From the NCBI RefSeq assembly GCF_001598295.1, contig NZ_BCYR01000017.1, positions 20,747 to 84,746 on the forward strand: a DNA stretch of 64,000 nucleotides, read 5' to 3'. This DNA is from Klebsiella ornithinolytica NBRC 105727 = ATCC 31898. GTDB lineage: Bacteria; Pseudomonadota; Gammaproteobacteria; Enterobacterales; Enterobacteriaceae. The notes beneath the pieces were generated by a model, which ran no database searches, was not told the origin of the DNA, and saw nothing but the letters and a program-made list of their open reading frames with translations. Shown here in pieces: positions 18,928 through 28,606 of the stretch; the first letter of the stretch is position 1, and every line of letters starts with the position of its first letter. A program made the translations under genes and the position numbers.

Positions 18928-19748
18928 AAGTGAATAAATCCGTCGTAGACATGTGCCGCCGGGCCAGTCATAAACAACGGTTGGCCCGGGCCTTTCCAGG
19001 CGATATCAAGACGCCCGCCTGGCAATTCCACGCGTACTTCTTCGGCCAGCAGTCCCTGTTGGATACCAACCGCTACCGCCGCACAGGCCCCGCTGCCGCA
19101 GGCCTGAGTTTCGCCTGCGCCGCGCTCATAAACACGCAGACGAATGCGATCGCGCTCGACCACCTGCATAAAACCGATGTTGGCGCGCTCCGGGAAGCGT
19201 TCGTGGCTTTCCATCACCGGACCGAGAGTTTCCACCGCGGCGGTTTCCACATTATCGACCTGAATGACGCAGTGCGGGTTCCCCATCGAGACCACGCCGC
19301 ACAATACTGTCTGCTCGGCGGCGCGCATAATATAGGTCTTTTCCGCTTTGTTGGCGCGGAAGGGTACCTGAGAGGGCTCGAAGTTCGGCTCCCCCATGTT
19401 GACGCGCACCAGATCGTCTTCCGTTACGCTTAATACCATACGACCGTTCGCCGTGCTCACGCGGATGTCACGTTTATTGGTCAGGCCTTTCAGACGGACA
19501 AATCGGGCAAAGCAGCGCGCGCCGTTACCGCACTGCGACACTTCGCTGCCGTCGGCGTTGAAGATACGATAATGGAAATCCAGATCCGGATCGTAAGGCG
19601 GCTCAACAACCAGCAGCTGATCGAAACCGACGCCCAGATGCCGATCCGCCAGGCGGCGAATCAGCTCCGGTGAGAAAAAAACATTCTGCGTTACCGCGTC
19701 AACGACCATAAAGTCGTTGCCAAGGCCATGCATTTTAGAGAACTGCAT
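18924..19748 (-). CDS. dapF: Diaminopimelate epimerase
   Basis: Converts LL- to meso-diaminopimelate for lysine and peptidoglycan synthesis. The two catalytic cysteines lie in SQCGNGARC (about Cys73) and in [12 protein letters not shown] (about Cys217). Of two adjacent ATGs I take the second ([17 protein letters not shown]), giving the E. coli length of 274. Follows lptM closely. Confidence 0.97.
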   Translation of the reverse strand: MQFSKMHGLGNDFMVVDAVTQNVFFSPELIRRLADRHLGVGFDQLLVVEPPYDPDLDFHYRIFNADGSEVSQCGNGARCFARFVRLKGLTNKRDIRVSTANGRMVLSVTEDDLVRVNMGEPNFEPSQVPFRANKAEKTYIMRAAEQTVLCGVVSMGNPHCVIQVDNVETAAVETLGPVMESHERFPERANIGFMQVVERDRIRLRVYERGAGETQACGSGACAAVAVGIQQGLLAEEVRVELPGGRLDIAWKGPGQPLFMTGPAAHVYDGFIHL

Positions 19749-19783
19749 CATCTACTCCAGTCGCGCGGAACAGAACGTTATCG

Positions 19784-19987
19784 TTAATAGTTTACCTGGG
19801 TCGGGCCGCCGCTATCGCCGCGATCGTTACGATCTGGCGCCGAGCTCTGGATACCGCTATTGACCGGTTTGGTTGGCGGAGCCGCCGTCTTTTCTGCCGG
19901 AGGGAAATAAAGCGGTCCCTTCAGACCACAGCCGGTCAGGCTGAAGATCGCCAATAAAACGGCAAGCGTTGGAAAAACGTTTTTCAT
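19784..19987 (-). CDS. lptM: Small outer-membrane lipoprotein LptM (YifL)
   Basis: A 67-residue lipoprotein beginning MKNVFPTLAVLLAIFSLTGC; LTGC is the lipobox, with lipidated Cys20, followed by GLKGPLYFPP, the conserved family motif. In E. coli it assists maturation of the LPS translocon LptD/LptE. The frame extends 7 codons upstream, but the signal peptide and E. coli length place the start at 19987. Confidence 0.93.
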   Translation of the reverse strand: MKNVFPTLAVLLAIFSLTGCGLKGPLYFPPAEKTAAPPTKPVNSGIQSSAPDRNDRGDSGGPTQVNY

Positions 19988-20125
19988 TGATAGTTGCCCG
20001 TGATTCACTCTTTCTGCTTTCTATCATCGCAGGAGAAGACGTAAAAGCAAGCGTTTAGCATCCGACTGCGCGCGCTTTTGTTTCGCGCTATACTGCCGCC
20101 ATCTTCAAAAAAGCAGGGTAGAACC

Positions 20126-20446
20126 ATGAACGACAGTGAATTCCATCGCCTGGCTGATAGCCTGTGGATGACCATCGAAGAGCGTCTGGACGAGCGGGAC
20201 GGCGATAGCGATATCGACTGTGAGATCAACGGCGGCGTGCTGACTCTCAGTTTTGAGAACGGCAGCAAAATTATTATCAACCGTCAGGAGCCGCTGCATC
20301 AGGTGTGGCTGGCGACCAAGCAAGGCGGCTACCATTTTGATCTTAAAGGTGATGAGTGGGTGTGCGACCGCAGCGGTGAAACCTTCTGGGATCTGCTGGA
20401 GCAGGCGGCGACCCGGCAGGCTGGCGAAGCCGTGAGTTTTCGCTAA
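20126..20446 (+). CDS. cyaY: Frataxin-like iron-sulfur regulator CyaY
   Basis: Bacterial frataxin that binds iron and modulates the IscS desulfurase. 106 residues with the acidic first helix ([14 protein letters not shown]) and the conserved sheet [16 protein letters not shown]. The start at 20126 ([14 protein letters not shown]) follows AGGGTAGAACC; the frame is open 16 codons further up, without family support. Divergent from lptM and convergent with cyaA. Confidence 0.96.
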   Translation: MNDSEFHRLADSLWMTIEERLDERDGDSDIDCEINGGVLTLSFENGSKIIINRQEPLHQVWLATKQGGYHFDLKGDEWVCDRSGETFWDLLEQAATRQAGEAVSFR

Positions 20447-20479
20447 GCCCGCGCTTTCATCGTAACCGGAAAAGCAAAA

Positions 20480-20507
20480 CCCCGGCGAAAACACAACGTC
20501 GCCGGGG
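20480..20507 (-). terminator. Intrinsic terminator of cyaA
   Basis: CCCCGGCGA at 20480-20488 and TCGCCGGGG at 20499-20507 form a perfect 9-bp stem; on the minus strand it is followed by TTTTGCTTTT. Lies 23 nt past the cyaA stop and may also serve cyaY. Confidence 0.82.
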
Positions 20508-20530
20508 AAATAGTGACTCAGGAATGTCGA

Positions 20531-23083
20531 TCAGGAATAGTGCTGCTGCAGCATGGGCGACGCCACGGCATCCGGGCTCACCGGCGCGGCAGCCGCCCCG
20601 ATCGCCTGGCTGCGGAACGGAATCACCTGAGGTCGACCGTCAACGTCGACAATCTGATAGAACTGCGGCAGGTTGAAGTTGATAAAACTGGAGCCGTAGG
20701 TGAAACGATCGTGGGATGAAGAGTAGAAGCGGCTCACGTCACGCACCAGCTCCTCTTTACTGCCTTCACAGTGATGATAAACCTCGGCGCGGTTGCTCTC
20801 GTCGAGAATATAGATATTAAATCCGCTCTCGTTATCCGCCTCTTCAAAGAAGAACTGAATAATCCCTTCGCTGGCAAAGCCATCCACTACCGCCGGCAGC
20901 TTAACATGGTTGGTTTCCACCTGAACCGACAGACCATGCAGCTTGTTATGCGAGATGGCGCCGTAGAATTCAATGGCGTTCTCCAGCTTCTGCACCGACA
21001 CGTTAAGACGTTCGAAGAACAGTCCCCAGGTCTGCCCGGAAACGCGCAGCGCCTTAAAGCGCCCGGTATCCTGACGGGTACTGGAAAGGCGCAGTTCAAT
21101 GCACTCGGAGACCATCTGCTGCACGCGGGTGCGGATTAGACCGCGCAGATGCTGACTGTAGCAGAACACTTCAACACTATCCGGCGGCGCAGCATCCTGA
21201 TGCATTTTACCCAGAATGGTCTTCAGCGCTTCGATCATCGCCTGCTCGCCGTTAAAGTGCAGGGTTCGCACTTCGTTCCACGAGTTGCGGTACAGCAGAT
21301 CGACGCTGCCGATTAAACACTTCTGCTCTTCGCCAAAGCTAAAGACATCCAGTTTACGGAAGTCAAAATGCACGACCTGATTACGGAACGCCGCCGTCGG
21401 GTCATATTCGAGGTTGACGATAATCGCCAGGTGGCGGATTTCACAGGGACTATACAGCGCTTTAGGCGTTGGTGACGGCAGACGCAGCGGGAAATGGTGC
21501 GCAACGTCGGCGACCATCTCCTGAAGCTTCGCCAGATCGACGATGCCGTTGCCCTTAATAAACAGGCGAGTGCGTGACGTCAGCAGGCCGTTAAACCAGG
21601 CCCATGCCACCAGCTTATTAAGATAACGGTTATATTCCAGCGGCTGATGGCTGATGATCGATTCCATATCCGGCGCACGGTTATACACATACCAACCGGT
21701 ACGGTTGGCGCGGCCAGGAGGCACGTGGATAAAGGTCAGATTCGGCTCGGAGAGATCCGGAGAGATTTGCGGGTTCACCAGCGTCACTTTGCCCGGCAGC
21801 GCTTCAAACGCCGCATACAGCTTACGGGTCAGTACGCCGATATCCTGCGGACTGGCGGACACGCTGAGGTTGTTACGCCGCGCAAAGCGGATCAGGTTGC
21901 GATAGCTTTGCATCATCGCATCCAGCAGTTCGTTGTGCGCTTTGCGTACTTCGTCGATCTTCCAGTTAGCCCGGTTGTCCAGCATCATCAGACGCTTTTC
22001 ATCCCAGCCCCACTCTTTCACCAGGTGGCTCACGACTTCACGACGCCAGCCCACGCAGGCGCGCTCGCGGCTGAGTTTTTCGCACACCTTCAGATAGAAA
22101 CAGCGGCGCACCAGATCGAGACGCGTGTCGTCTTCAATGGCCTGCAGATAGGCGGTCACGCGCTCCAGCATCATGCAGTAGGGATCGAGCCCAAACGAGA
22201 CGATTTCTCCGTCATGCAGACGCTGTTTAATGTCTTTCGCCAGCAGGCGGTTGTTCGGGTACTCCCAGGAGTAGGCTTCCAGCAGCAGCGTTTTCAGCAC
22301 CGCTTTATACGGTGAATCGATACTTTTATAGAGCTGCCACAGGCTGGCGCCGAAATATTCTTCCGCCGACAGCGAGCTCAGGCCGCCCAGATCGAGCCAC
22401 TCATTGGGCGTCAGTACGCCTTGCGCGTAGAGTCCCATCACGTAATCGTCGTAATGATCCTCTTCGTCGCACGGCACCATATTCCACAGAATACGTTTCC
22501 CGGCGAGGCGCACGGCGGTGCGGTAGAACTCATCCAGCAGCAGGATATGCTGCGTCGACCCGCAGTCTTCGCCGCCAAGGCTGCCGCTTTCGTTATGGCG
22601 GAAGCGGTTTTCGTCAATCAGGAAGAAGCTGACTTCAACCCCCAGTGATGCCGCCCAGCTTTCCAGCAGGCTACATTTGCGCTGCAGCAGCTGACGCTCT
22701 TCGGTATCAAGCCATGCCTGATGACAAACCCAGATATCCAGGTCGGAAGAGCAGCTTTGGCCTACGGAGGAGGTACTGCCCATCGAGTAGACGCCGGTAA
22801 TCGGCAGTTCGCCTTTCGGCGGCTCCTGCGCCAGCATGCCGCGGTGCAGTTCTAACTCGTCAAGGTAGTGGCGTTGGGTTTCATCAGGCGTGTAGAGGCA
22901 AATGCCGCGGGGAACGTTACCGTCAAGGTAACCCGGCATCAACGGGTGATGATAATGTAGTAATGTCGGCAGTAGACTGTAAACCTGCTGGAAAGCGGGT
23001 CCCATGGCAGCAAGCGCGCGATCCACGCGCAGTTGGTTGATGGCATCCAGTCTCTGTTTCAGTGTCTCAATATAGAGGTACAA
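20531..23083 (-). CDS. cyaA: Class I adenylate cyclase
   Basis: Makes cAMP, the ligand of CRP. The N-terminal half is catalytic ([21 protein letters not shown] with the metal-binding aspartates, about residue 100); the C-terminal half is regulatory and answers to the glucose phosphotransferase protein EIIA. The start is TTG at 23083 (read as [16 protein letters not shown]), as in E. coli, with GGCGAT as the SD. The frame stays open 39 codons upstream, without family support. 850 residues against 848. Confidence 0.96.
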   Translation of the reverse strand: MYLYIETLKQRLDAINQLRVDRALAAMGPAFQQVYSLLPTLLHYHHPLMPGYLDGNVPRGICLYTPDETQRHYLDELELHRGMLAQEPPKGELPITGVYSMGSTSSVGQSCSSDLDIWVCHQAWLDTEERQLLQRKCSLLESWAASLGVEVSFFLIDENRFRHNESGSLGGEDCGSTQHILLLDEFYRTAVRLAGKRILWNMVPCDEEDHYDDYVMGLYAQGVLTPNEWLDLGGLSSLSAEEYFGASLWQLYKSIDSPYKAVLKTLLLEAYSWEYPNNRLLAKDIKQRLHDGEIVSFGLDPYCMMLERVTAYLQAIEDDTRLDLVRRCFYLKVCEKLSRERACVGWRREVVSHLVKEWGWDEKRLMMLDNRANWKIDEVRKAHNELLDAMMQSYRNLIRFARRNNLSVSASPQDIGVLTRKLYAAFEALPGKVTLVNPQISPDLSEPNLTFIHVPPGRANRTGWYVYNRAPDMESIISHQPLEYNRYLNKLVAWAWFNGLLTSRTRLFIKGNGIVDLAKLQEMVADVAHHFPLRLPSPTPKALYSPCEIRHLAIIVNLEYDPTAAFRNQVVHFDFRKLDVFSFGEEQKCLIGSVDLLYRNSWNEVRTLHFNGEQAMIEALKTILGKMHQDAAPPDSVEVFCYSQHLRGLIRTRVQQMVSECIELRLSSTRQDTGRFKALRVSGQTWGLFFERLNVSVQKLENAIEFYGAISHNKLHGLSVQVETNHVKLPAVVDGFASEGIIQFFFEEADNESGFNIYILDESNRAEVYHHCEGSKEELVRDVSRFYSSSHDRFTYGSSFINFNLPQFYQIVDVDGRPQVIPFRSQAIGAAAAPVSPDAVASPMLQQHYS

Positions 23084-23208
23084 GACATATCGCCTGATGT
23101 TCAAAAACCCGTCGTACAATAGTACGGAGGATTTCAGTATTTCAACAAAAACCGTCACCATTTGTCGTCGGTGTGGTTGTGATGAGCTGCTGACGGACAA
23201 ATGGTTTA

Positions 23209-23230
23209 AAACGTGATCAATCTAACACCT
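23209..23230. promoter_or_regulatory. CRP site in the cyaA promoter region
   Basis: On the minus strand GTGTTAGATTGATCACG resembles the CRP half-site pair TGTGA-N6-TCACA and is nearly identical to the CRP operator of E. coli cyaA as I remember it. CRP-cAMP there represses cyaA. The 356-nt interval between cyaA and hemC otherwise shows no ORF or strong hairpin; it must hold the two divergent promoters. Confidence 0.7.
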
Positions 23231-23439
23231 TGCTCATTGACCGTAAAGAAAGATGCGCTACATACAAGTGTAGCACCGTTTACTGCGTGTAAATTCCTCA
23301 CTACGGTTGTGGCAACCGCAATGGCACCAAACGCAAATAACGCAAAAAAAGAAAGAGCCGCCCCCCTAATCCCACAAAACTAACATCCATAAGGCAACAA
23401 TGTTAGGATAGTTTGTGGTCGACAATGACGGTAACAAGC

Positions 23440-24381
23440 ATGTTAGACAAAGTTTTGAGAATTGCCACACGGCAAAGCCCACTTGCGCTATGGCAGGCGC
23501 ATTATGTGAAAGAGCGCCTTGAGTCCTGCCATCCTGGGCTGGCGGTGGAACTGGTGCCGATGGTCACTCGCGGCGACGTGCTCCTTGATACTCCGCTGGC
23601 AAAAGTGGGCGGCAAGGGCTTGTTTGTCAAAGAATTAGAACTGGCCATTATGGAAGGGCGCGCGGATATCGCCGTGCATTCCATGAAAGATGTTCCCGTC
23701 GAGTTTCCCGAGGGACTGGGGCTGGTCACGATTTGCGAGCGCGAAGATCCGCGCGACGCCTTCGTCTCTAATCACTATGCGTCAATCGATGCACTGCCGC
23801 ACGGCAGCATCGTTGGCACTTCAAGTTTACGTCGCCAGTGCCAGCTGGCAGCTCAACGTCCCGATCTGGAGATCCGCTCTCTGCGCGGTAACGTCGGGAC
23901 CCGCCTCGGCAAGCTCGATAGCGGCGAATATGATGCGATTATCCTTGCGGCGGCCGGGCTGAAACGCCTGGGGCTGGAGTCGCGCATTCGTCAACCGTTA
24001 ACGCCTGAGCAGTCGCTGCCCGCGGTCGGCCAGGGCGCAGTCGGTATTGAATGTCGTCTTGACGATCAATGGACGCAAACGCTGTTAGCACCGCTGAATC
24101 ATGCGGAAACCGCCATTCGCGTCCGCGCGGAACGCGCGATGAATACCCGGCTGGAAGGCGGCTGTCAGGTTCCGATCGGCAGCTACGCTGAGCTGATTAA
24201 CGGTGAGCTGTGGCTGCGCGCCCTGGTCGGTGCGCCGGACGGTTCGCAGGTGGTGCGCGGTGAACGACGCGGCCAGCCGGAAGATGCCGAGCGCCTCGGC
24301 GTCTCGCTGGCGGAAGAGCTGCTGGATAGTGGCGCCCGCGACATTCTCGCCGCCGTGTATGCAGGAGAAGCGCCTCGATGA
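23440..24381 (+). CDS. hemC: Porphobilinogen deaminase (hydroxymethylbilane synthase)
   Basis: Polymerises four porphobilinogens in tetrapyrrole synthesis. The dipyrromethane cofactor attaches to the Cys of EGGCQVPIG (about residue 242); [12 protein letters not shown] and SSLRRQCQL carry substrate-binding arginines. The start [17 protein letters not shown] gives the 313-residue E. coli length; in-frame ATGs at 23425 and 23413 would add 5 or 9 residues. First gene of hemCDXY; the stop overlaps hemD. Confidence 0.96.
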   Translation: MLDKVLRIATRQSPLALWQAHYVKERLESCHPGLAVELVPMVTRGDVLLDTPLAKVGGKGLFVKELELAIMEGRADIAVHSMKDVPVEFPEGLGLVTICEREDPRDAFVSNHYASIDALPHGSIVGTSSLRRQCQLAAQRPDLEIRSLRGNVGTRLGKLDSGEYDAIILAAAGLKRLGLESRIRQPLTPEQSLPAVGQGAVGIECRLDDQWTQTLLAPLNHAETAIRVRAERAMNTRLEGGCQVPIGSYAELINGELWLRALVGAPDGSQVVRGERRGQPEDAERLGVSLAEELLDSGARDILAAVYAGEAPR

Positions 24382-25118
24382 GTATTCTGGTCACCCGTCC
24401 GTTGCCCCAAAGTGAAGAGCTGGTCAGCCGCCTGCGCGCGCTGGGACATGTGGCCTGGAGTTTTCCACTCATTGAGTTTACGCCCGGGCGCGAACTGCCT
24501 GCGCTAAGCGGCCAGCTGGCCGCCTTATCCACAGGCGATCTTTTGTTTGCGCTCTCGCAGCATGCGGTAGAGTTTGCCCATGCTCGCTTGCATCAACTGG
24601 GCCAACGCTGGCCGAAAGCACCCGGCTATTTTGCGATTGGCCGCACTACGGCGCTGGCCCTGCATACGGTCAGTGGGCAGAATATTCGCTACCCATTAGA
24701 TCGGGAAATTAGCGAAGTCTTGCTACAATTACCTGAATTACAAAACATTGCCGGGAAGAAAGCCCTTCTTCTTCGCGGTAACGGCGGGCGGGAATTATTA
24801 GGCGAAACGCTCCGCGAGCGCGGCGCCGACGTCACTTTTTGTGAATGCTATCAACGTAGTGCAAAGCATTACGATGGCGCAGAAGAAGCAATGCGCTGGC
24901 AGTCCCGCGGCGTCACTACGCTGGTCGTCACCAGCGGCGAGATGCTGCAACAGCTTTGGGCGCTGATACCCCAATGGTATCGCGAACGGTGGCTCCTTCG
25001 CTGTCGCATTTTAGTTGTCAGTGAACGCCTGGCCCGGCAGGCCCGTGAATTGGGCTGGCAGGATATCCAGGTTGCCGATAGCGCCGACAACGATGCGCTG
25101 CTACGCGCATTACAATAA
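24378..25118 (+). CDS. hemD: Uroporphyrinogen-III synthase
   Basis: Closes hydroxymethylbilane with inversion of ring D to give uroporphyrinogen III. 246 residues in two alpha/beta lobes, with the family stretches [16 protein letters not shown] and [16 protein letters not shown] overlap with the hemC stop indicates coupling. Followed 21 nt later by hemX. Confidence 0.95.
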   Translation: MSILVTRPLPQSEELVSRLRALGHVAWSFPLIEFTPGRELPALSGQLAALSTGDLLFALSQHAVEFAHARLHQLGQRWPKAPGYFAIGRTTALALHTVSGQNIRYPLDREISEVLLQLPELQNIAGKKALLLRGNGGRELLGETLRERGADVTFCECYQRSAKHYDGAEEAMRWQSRGVTTLVVTSGEMLQQLWALIPQWYRERWLLRCRILVVSERLARQARELGWQDIQVADSADNDALLRALQ

Positions 25119-25139
25119 CTCTCAACATTGGAAGCCATA

Positions 25140-26327
25140 ATGACGGAACAACAAAACCAATCCGCCGTGGTTGAAGAGACCAGGGAGGCCGTGGACAAGG
25201 CGCCACAGCCAGAGAATACCGGAAAGAAAAACGGCGGCAATAAAACCAGCCTCGTTCTGAGCGCGGTTGCTATCGCCATTGCCCTCGCCGCTGGCGTCGG
25301 CCTGTTTGGTTTAAATAAACAGCAAGTATCACGACAGAACGAGACCAGCACGGCGCTCGCCGATCGGGTGGCGGAACTGCAAAAAGCGCAAGAAAGCCAA
25401 AAAAATGAACTCGAAGGGATTATCAAGCAGCAGGCGGACCAGCTAGCCGATGCGAAGCATCAGCAGGAGACGCTGGCGAAGCAGCTGGAAGACGTGCAGC
25501 AAAAAGTGGCCGTCATTTCCGGCAGCGATGCCAAAACCTGGCTGCTGGCGCAGGCTGATTTTCTGGTCAAATCGGCCGGGCGTAAGCTGTGGAGCGATCG
25601 GGACGTCACCACCGCCGCTGCGCTGTTAAAAAGCGCCGATGCCAGCCTCGCCGATATGAACGATCCCAGTCTGATTAGCGCCCGCCGCGCCATTACCGAC
25701 GATATCGCGTCGCTGTCGGCCGTCAGCCAGGTTGACTACGACGGTATCATTCTCAAGGTCAACCAGCTTGCTAACCAGATTGATAACCTGCGCCTTGCCG
25801 ACAATAACGATGACGACTCCCCGATGGACTCCGACAGCGAAGAGCTCTCCAGCTCCATTGGCGAATGGCGCGTGAATCTGCAAAAGAGCTGGCAGAGCTT
25901 TATGGACAGCTTTATTACCATTCGACGCCGCGACGAAACGGCAGTCCCGCTGCTGGCGCCAAACCAGGATATCTACCTGCGCGAAAATATTCGCTCCCGT
26001 CTGCTGGTTGCGGCACAAGCGGTACCGCGCCATCAGGAAGAGACATACAAACAAGCGCTGGATAATGTTTCCACCTGGGTTCGCGCGTATTACGACACGG
26101 AAGATGCCACGACCAGGGCATTCCTGGAAGATGTCGATAAGCTGAGTCAGCAAAGCATCACGATGAATGTGCCGGAAAATCTGCAAAGCCAGGCCATTCT
26201 CGAGAAGCTGATGCAAACGCGGGTACGCAACCTGATGGCGCAGCCTGCCGTGACTCAGAGCAGTGCCCCGGCGCCGACGCCCCCTGTACCTGCACCTGCA
26301 CCTGCACCTGCGCCACAAGGAGAGTAA
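25140..26327 (+). CDS. hemX: HemX: inner-membrane protein of the hem operon
   Basis: 395-residue protein with a short cytosolic N terminus, one transmembrane helix ([20 protein letters not shown], about residues 40-60), a coiled coil (about 75-125) and a periplasmic helical domain. Often annotated as a putative uroporphyrin-III C-methyltransferase, but no methyltransferase motif is visible. The C terminus is a Pro/Ala run encoded by a hexamer repeat. I start at 25140 ([14 protein letters not shown]) rather than four codons earlier. Confidence 0.93.
   Translation: MTEQQNQSAVVEETREAVDKAPQPENTGKKNGGNKTSLVLSAVAIAIALAAGVGLFGLNKQQVSRQNETSTALADRVAELQKAQESQKNELEGIIKQQADQLADAKHQQETLAKQLEDVQQKVAVISGSDAKTWLLAQADFLVKSAGRKLWSDRDVTTAAALLKSADASLADMNDPSLISARRAITDDIASLSAVSQVDYDGIILKVNQLANQIDNLRLADNNDDDSPMDSDSEELSSSIGEWRVNLQKSWQSFMDSFITIRRRDETAVPLLAPNQDIYLRENIRSRLLVAAQAVPRHQEETYKQALDNVSTWVRAYYDTEDATTRAFLEDVDKLSQQSITMNVPENLQSQAILEKLMQTRVRNLMAQPAVTQSSAPAPTPPVPAPAPAPAPQGE
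26283..26312 (+). repeat. Hexanucleotide repeat in hemX
   Basis: Five units of CCTGCA-type sequence in a row (CCTGTA, CCTGCA three times, CCTGCG) encode the alternating Pro-Ala tail of HemX. Unit gain or loss would keep the frame. Confidence 0.8.
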
Positions 26328-26330
26328 CGC

Positions 26331-27527
26331 ATGCTGAAAATTCTCTTACTCTTCGCACTGCTGATCGCCGGGATCGTTGTCGGCCCGATTATCTCCGGGC
26401 ACCAGGGCTACGTTCTGATCCAGACCGATAACTACAATATCGAAACCAGCGTAACCGGACTGGCGATCATCATGATCCTCACCATGGTGGTACTGTTTGC
26501 GATTGAGTGGCTGTTCCGCCGTATTTTCCGTACCGGCGCCCATACCCGCGGCTGGTTCGTAGGTCGCAAACGCCGTCGCGCACGTAAGCAAACCGAACAG
26601 GCATTGCTGAAGCTGGCGGAAGGCGACTATCAGCAGGTTGAGAAGCTGATGGCGAAGAATGCCGATCATGCCGAACAACCGGTGGTGAACTATCTGCTGG
26701 CGGCGGAAGCGGCCCAGCAGCGTGGTGATGAAGCCCGGGCGAATCAGCATCTGGAGCGCGCCACGGAGCTGGCCGGAGACGATCTGATTCCAGTCGAGAT
26801 TGCGCGCGTGCGCCTGCAGCTGGCCCGCAATGAAAACCATGCGGCCCGCCACGGCATTGATAAGCTGCTGGAGATTACCCCACGGCATCCGGAAGTCTTG
26901 CGCCTGGCCGAGCAGGCCTATACCCGCACCGGCGCGTGGAATTCACTGCTGGATATCCTGCCGTCAATGGCAAAAGCCAACGTCAGCGATGAAGAGCACC
27001 GCGCCGCGCTGGAGCAGCAGGCCTGGATTGGCTTGATGGACCAGACCCTGGCCGATCGCGGAAGCGATGGGTTACGTGAGTGGTGGAAAAACCAGAACCG
27101 CAAAACTCGCGGCCAGGTGTCCCTGCAGGTGGCGATGGCCAGTCTGCTCATCGAGAGCGACGATCACGATACCGCGCAGCAGATTATTATCGACGGACTG
27201 AAGAAGCAGTATGATGACCGCCTGGTGATGCTTATTCCGCGTCTGAAGACGAATAATCCGGAGCAGCTGGAAAAAGTGCTGCGTCAGCAGATTAAATCGG
27301 TCGGCGATCGGCCTTTACTGTGGAGCACGCTGGGGCAATCCCTGATGCGCCACGGCGAGTGGCAGGAAGCCAGCATCGCGTTCCGTGCTGCGCTGAAGCA
27401 GCGTCCGGATGCCTTTGATTATGCATGGCTGGCCGATACGCTCGACCGTATGCATCAGCCAGAAGAAGCGGCATTAATGCGCCGTGATGGCCTGCTGTTA
27501 ACGCTACAGAACAATCCTCAGCCTTAA
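26331..27527 (+). CDS. hemY: HemY: TPR-containing inner-membrane protein
   Basis: 398 residues with two N-terminal transmembrane segments (LKILLLFALLIAGIVVGPII and TGLAIIMILTMVVLFAIEWL), then a basic stretch and TPR-like helical repeats to the end. This is the gammaproteobacterial HemY, not the Bacillus protoporphyrinogen oxidase of the same name. It starts 3 nt after hemX with a good SD (AAGGAGAG). Last gene of the operon. Confidence 0.93.
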   Translation: MLKILLLFALLIAGIVVGPIISGHQGYVLIQTDNYNIETSVTGLAIIMILTMVVLFAIEWLFRRIFRTGAHTRGWFVGRKRRRARKQTEQALLKLAEGDYQQVEKLMAKNADHAEQPVVNYLLAAEAAQQRGDEARANQHLERATELAGDDLIPVEIARVRLQLARNENHAARHGIDKLLEITPRHPEVLRLAEQAYTRTGAWNSLLDILPSMAKANVSDEEHRAALEQQAWIGLMDQTLADRGSDGLREWWKNQNRKTRGQVSLQVAMASLLIESDDHDTAQQIIIDGLKKQYDDRLVMLIPRLKTNNPEQLEKVLRQQIKSVGDRPLLWSTLGQSLMRHGEWQEASIAFRAALKQRPDAFDYAWLADTLDRMHQPEEAALMRRDGLLLTLQNNPQP

Positions 27528-27537
27528 CCTGCCCTTT

Positions 27538-27566
27538 CGCTATCGTCTCTTCCAGAGGCGATAGCG
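27538..27566 (+). terminator. Probable terminator of hemCDXY
   Basis: CGCTATCGTCTCT at 27538-27550 pairs with AGAGGCGATAGCG at 27554-27566 (one G-U pair, 3-nt loop), 10 nt after the hemY stop. A pyrimidine-rich stretch follows, but no clean T-run. Confidence 0.65.
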
Positions 27567-27607
27567 CGCTTCTCTTCGCTCTCTTCTGCTCATCCCGTCG
27601 CGGGCAT

Positions 27608-27867
27608 AAAAAAACGCCTGCACTGAAATCAGGGCAGGCGTTAAAACAGGTCTGTTTGACAACAAATTGGGTGCTTCACTCAACGTTATGTCCATGGTGT
27701 TTGATGAGACGATACGCTGTATCTCTCAGGCTGCGTCGAAGCAGCGTGAAGAACGTGCGTATAAACGCGACATCTGTCAGTGGACGATAAGCACCGTAAA
27801 CGGCTCTGCATCATTCCTGAGTTTATGAGGCCCGAGGGCGAACATAAGAGATGGAATGAGCATCTAC
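27608..27867 (-). ncRNA. glmZ: Small regulatory RNA GlmZ
   Basis: Hfq-dependent RNA that base-pairs with glmS mRNA to raise glucosamine-6-phosphate synthase; its decay is controlled by RapZ, GlmY and RNase E. The 5' part matches E. coli GlmZ by memory: GTAGATGCTCATTCC, then CTCATAAACTCAGGAATG (the pairing region) and TACGGTGCTTATCGTCC. The 3' part, GTTGAGTGAAGCACCC, and the terminator stem (27613-27621 with 27634-27642, then T7) are also conserved. About 260 nt, longer than the ~207 of E. coli because of an extra central stretch near 27704-27770. Same place as in E. coli, beside hemY. Confidence 0.92.
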
Positions 27868-27873
27868 CCGTTT

Positions 27874-27879
27874 ATTATC
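27874..27879 (-). promoter_or_regulatory. Sigma70-like -10 element of glmZ
   Basis: GATAAT preceded by TGC ends 7 nt before the presumed first base of GlmZ. I see no GG-N10-GC sigma54 element at the right distance, unlike the overlapping promoters described in some enterics. Between this promoter and the tRNA terminator (27880-28026) I see no gene. Confidence 0.5.
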
Positions 27880-28026
27880 GCACAGGTTCCGTGGAAATTG
27901 CATTAGCCACAACGGTAAATTGGGAGGATTCCGGCCAAGAAATTACGCGTTCACATAGCGCACGGATAGCCGTTTTTTATTCGGGAGATCAGGGAGATAT
28001 AAGATTGTTGCGGTACGACAGAAAAC

Positions 28027-28050
28027 AAAAAACCCCGCCGAAGCGGGGTT
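28027..28050 (-). terminator. Terminator of the Arg-His-Leu-Pro tRNA operon
   Basis: AACCCCGC at 28031-28038 and GCGGGGTT at 28043-28050 form a stem with loop CGAA; on the minus strand it is followed by TTTTTTG. Directly after tRNA-Pro. Confidence 0.9.
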
Positions 28051-28056
28051 CAAAAT

Positions 28057-28133
28057 TGGTCGGCGAGAGAGGATTCGAACCTCCGACCCACTGGTCCCAA
28101 ACCAGTTGCGCTACCAAGCTGCGCTACTCGCCG
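28057..28133 (-). tRNA. proM: tRNA-Pro (anticodon UGG)
   Basis: 77-nt cloverleaf including encoded CCA. The acceptor stem starts CGGCGAG, the anticodon loop is TTTGGGA, and the T arm contains GGTTCGAATCC. Last of four tRNAs in the operon. Confidence 0.97.
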
Positions 28134-28175
28134 ATGTACTGCTTTTTGAATTTTTAGTTCAATTCGTTAAAGTCG

Positions 28176-28262
28176 TGGTGCGAGGGGGGGGACTTGAACC
28201 CCCACGTCCGTAAGAACACTAACACCTGAAGCTAGCGCGTCTACCAATTCCGCCACCTTCGC
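28176..28262 (-). tRNA. leuT: tRNA-Leu (anticodon CAG)
   Basis: 87-nt class II tRNA with a long variable arm and encoded CCA. Acceptor GCGAAGG, anticodon loop TTCAGGT, T-arm GGTTCAAGTCC. Confidence 0.96.
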
Positions 28263-28284
28263 ATTTCACAACTCTATCAAATAA

Positions 28285-28361
28285 TGGGGTGGCTAATGGG
28301 ATTCGAACCCACGACAACTGGAATCACAATCCAGGGCTCTACCAACTGAGCTATAGCCACC
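28285..28361 (-). tRNA. hisR: tRNA-His (anticodon GUG)
   Basis: 77 nt including the extra 5' G (-1) typical of tRNA-His and encoded CCA. The anticodon loop is TTGTGAT; T-arm GGTTCGAATCC. Confidence 0.96.
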
Positions 28362-28427
28362 ACTGCAAATCTTTTCACGCGGCACTGTTAAATTAACAGT
28401 CCACCGCAGCTCAAGCACCGGGTTAAA

Positions 28428-28504
<77 letters not shown>

Positions 28505-28525
28505 TTAGCGCCGTTGCGGGGTCGG

Positions 28526-28554
28526 ATAATACGGACTTCCCCCCCCGCTGTCTA
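28526..28554 (-). promoter_or_regulatory. Promoter of the argX tRNA operon
   Basis: TAGACA (28549-28554) and TATTAT (28526-28531) are separated by exactly 17 bp. The spacer contains a run of eight G, and the discriminator is GC-rich, as in stringently controlled stable-RNA promoters. Start would be about 15 nt before the tRNA-Arg. Confidence 0.8.
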
Positions 28555-28606
28555 GTGCCTTTTTAAATAAAATTTCTGTTTGCTCACGCTTTGTGCACTT
28601 TGGCGT

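Noticed and set aside
24525..24533. A perfect DnaA box (TTATCCACA)
   Set aside because: Single copy inside the hemD coding region, with no clustered boxes or A/T-rich unwinding element; a chance occurrence is more likely than an origin.
27780..28157. A 125-codon frame on the plus strand
   Set aside because: It runs antisense through glmZ, the tRNA terminator and tRNA-Pro, and ends in tRNA-derived residues.
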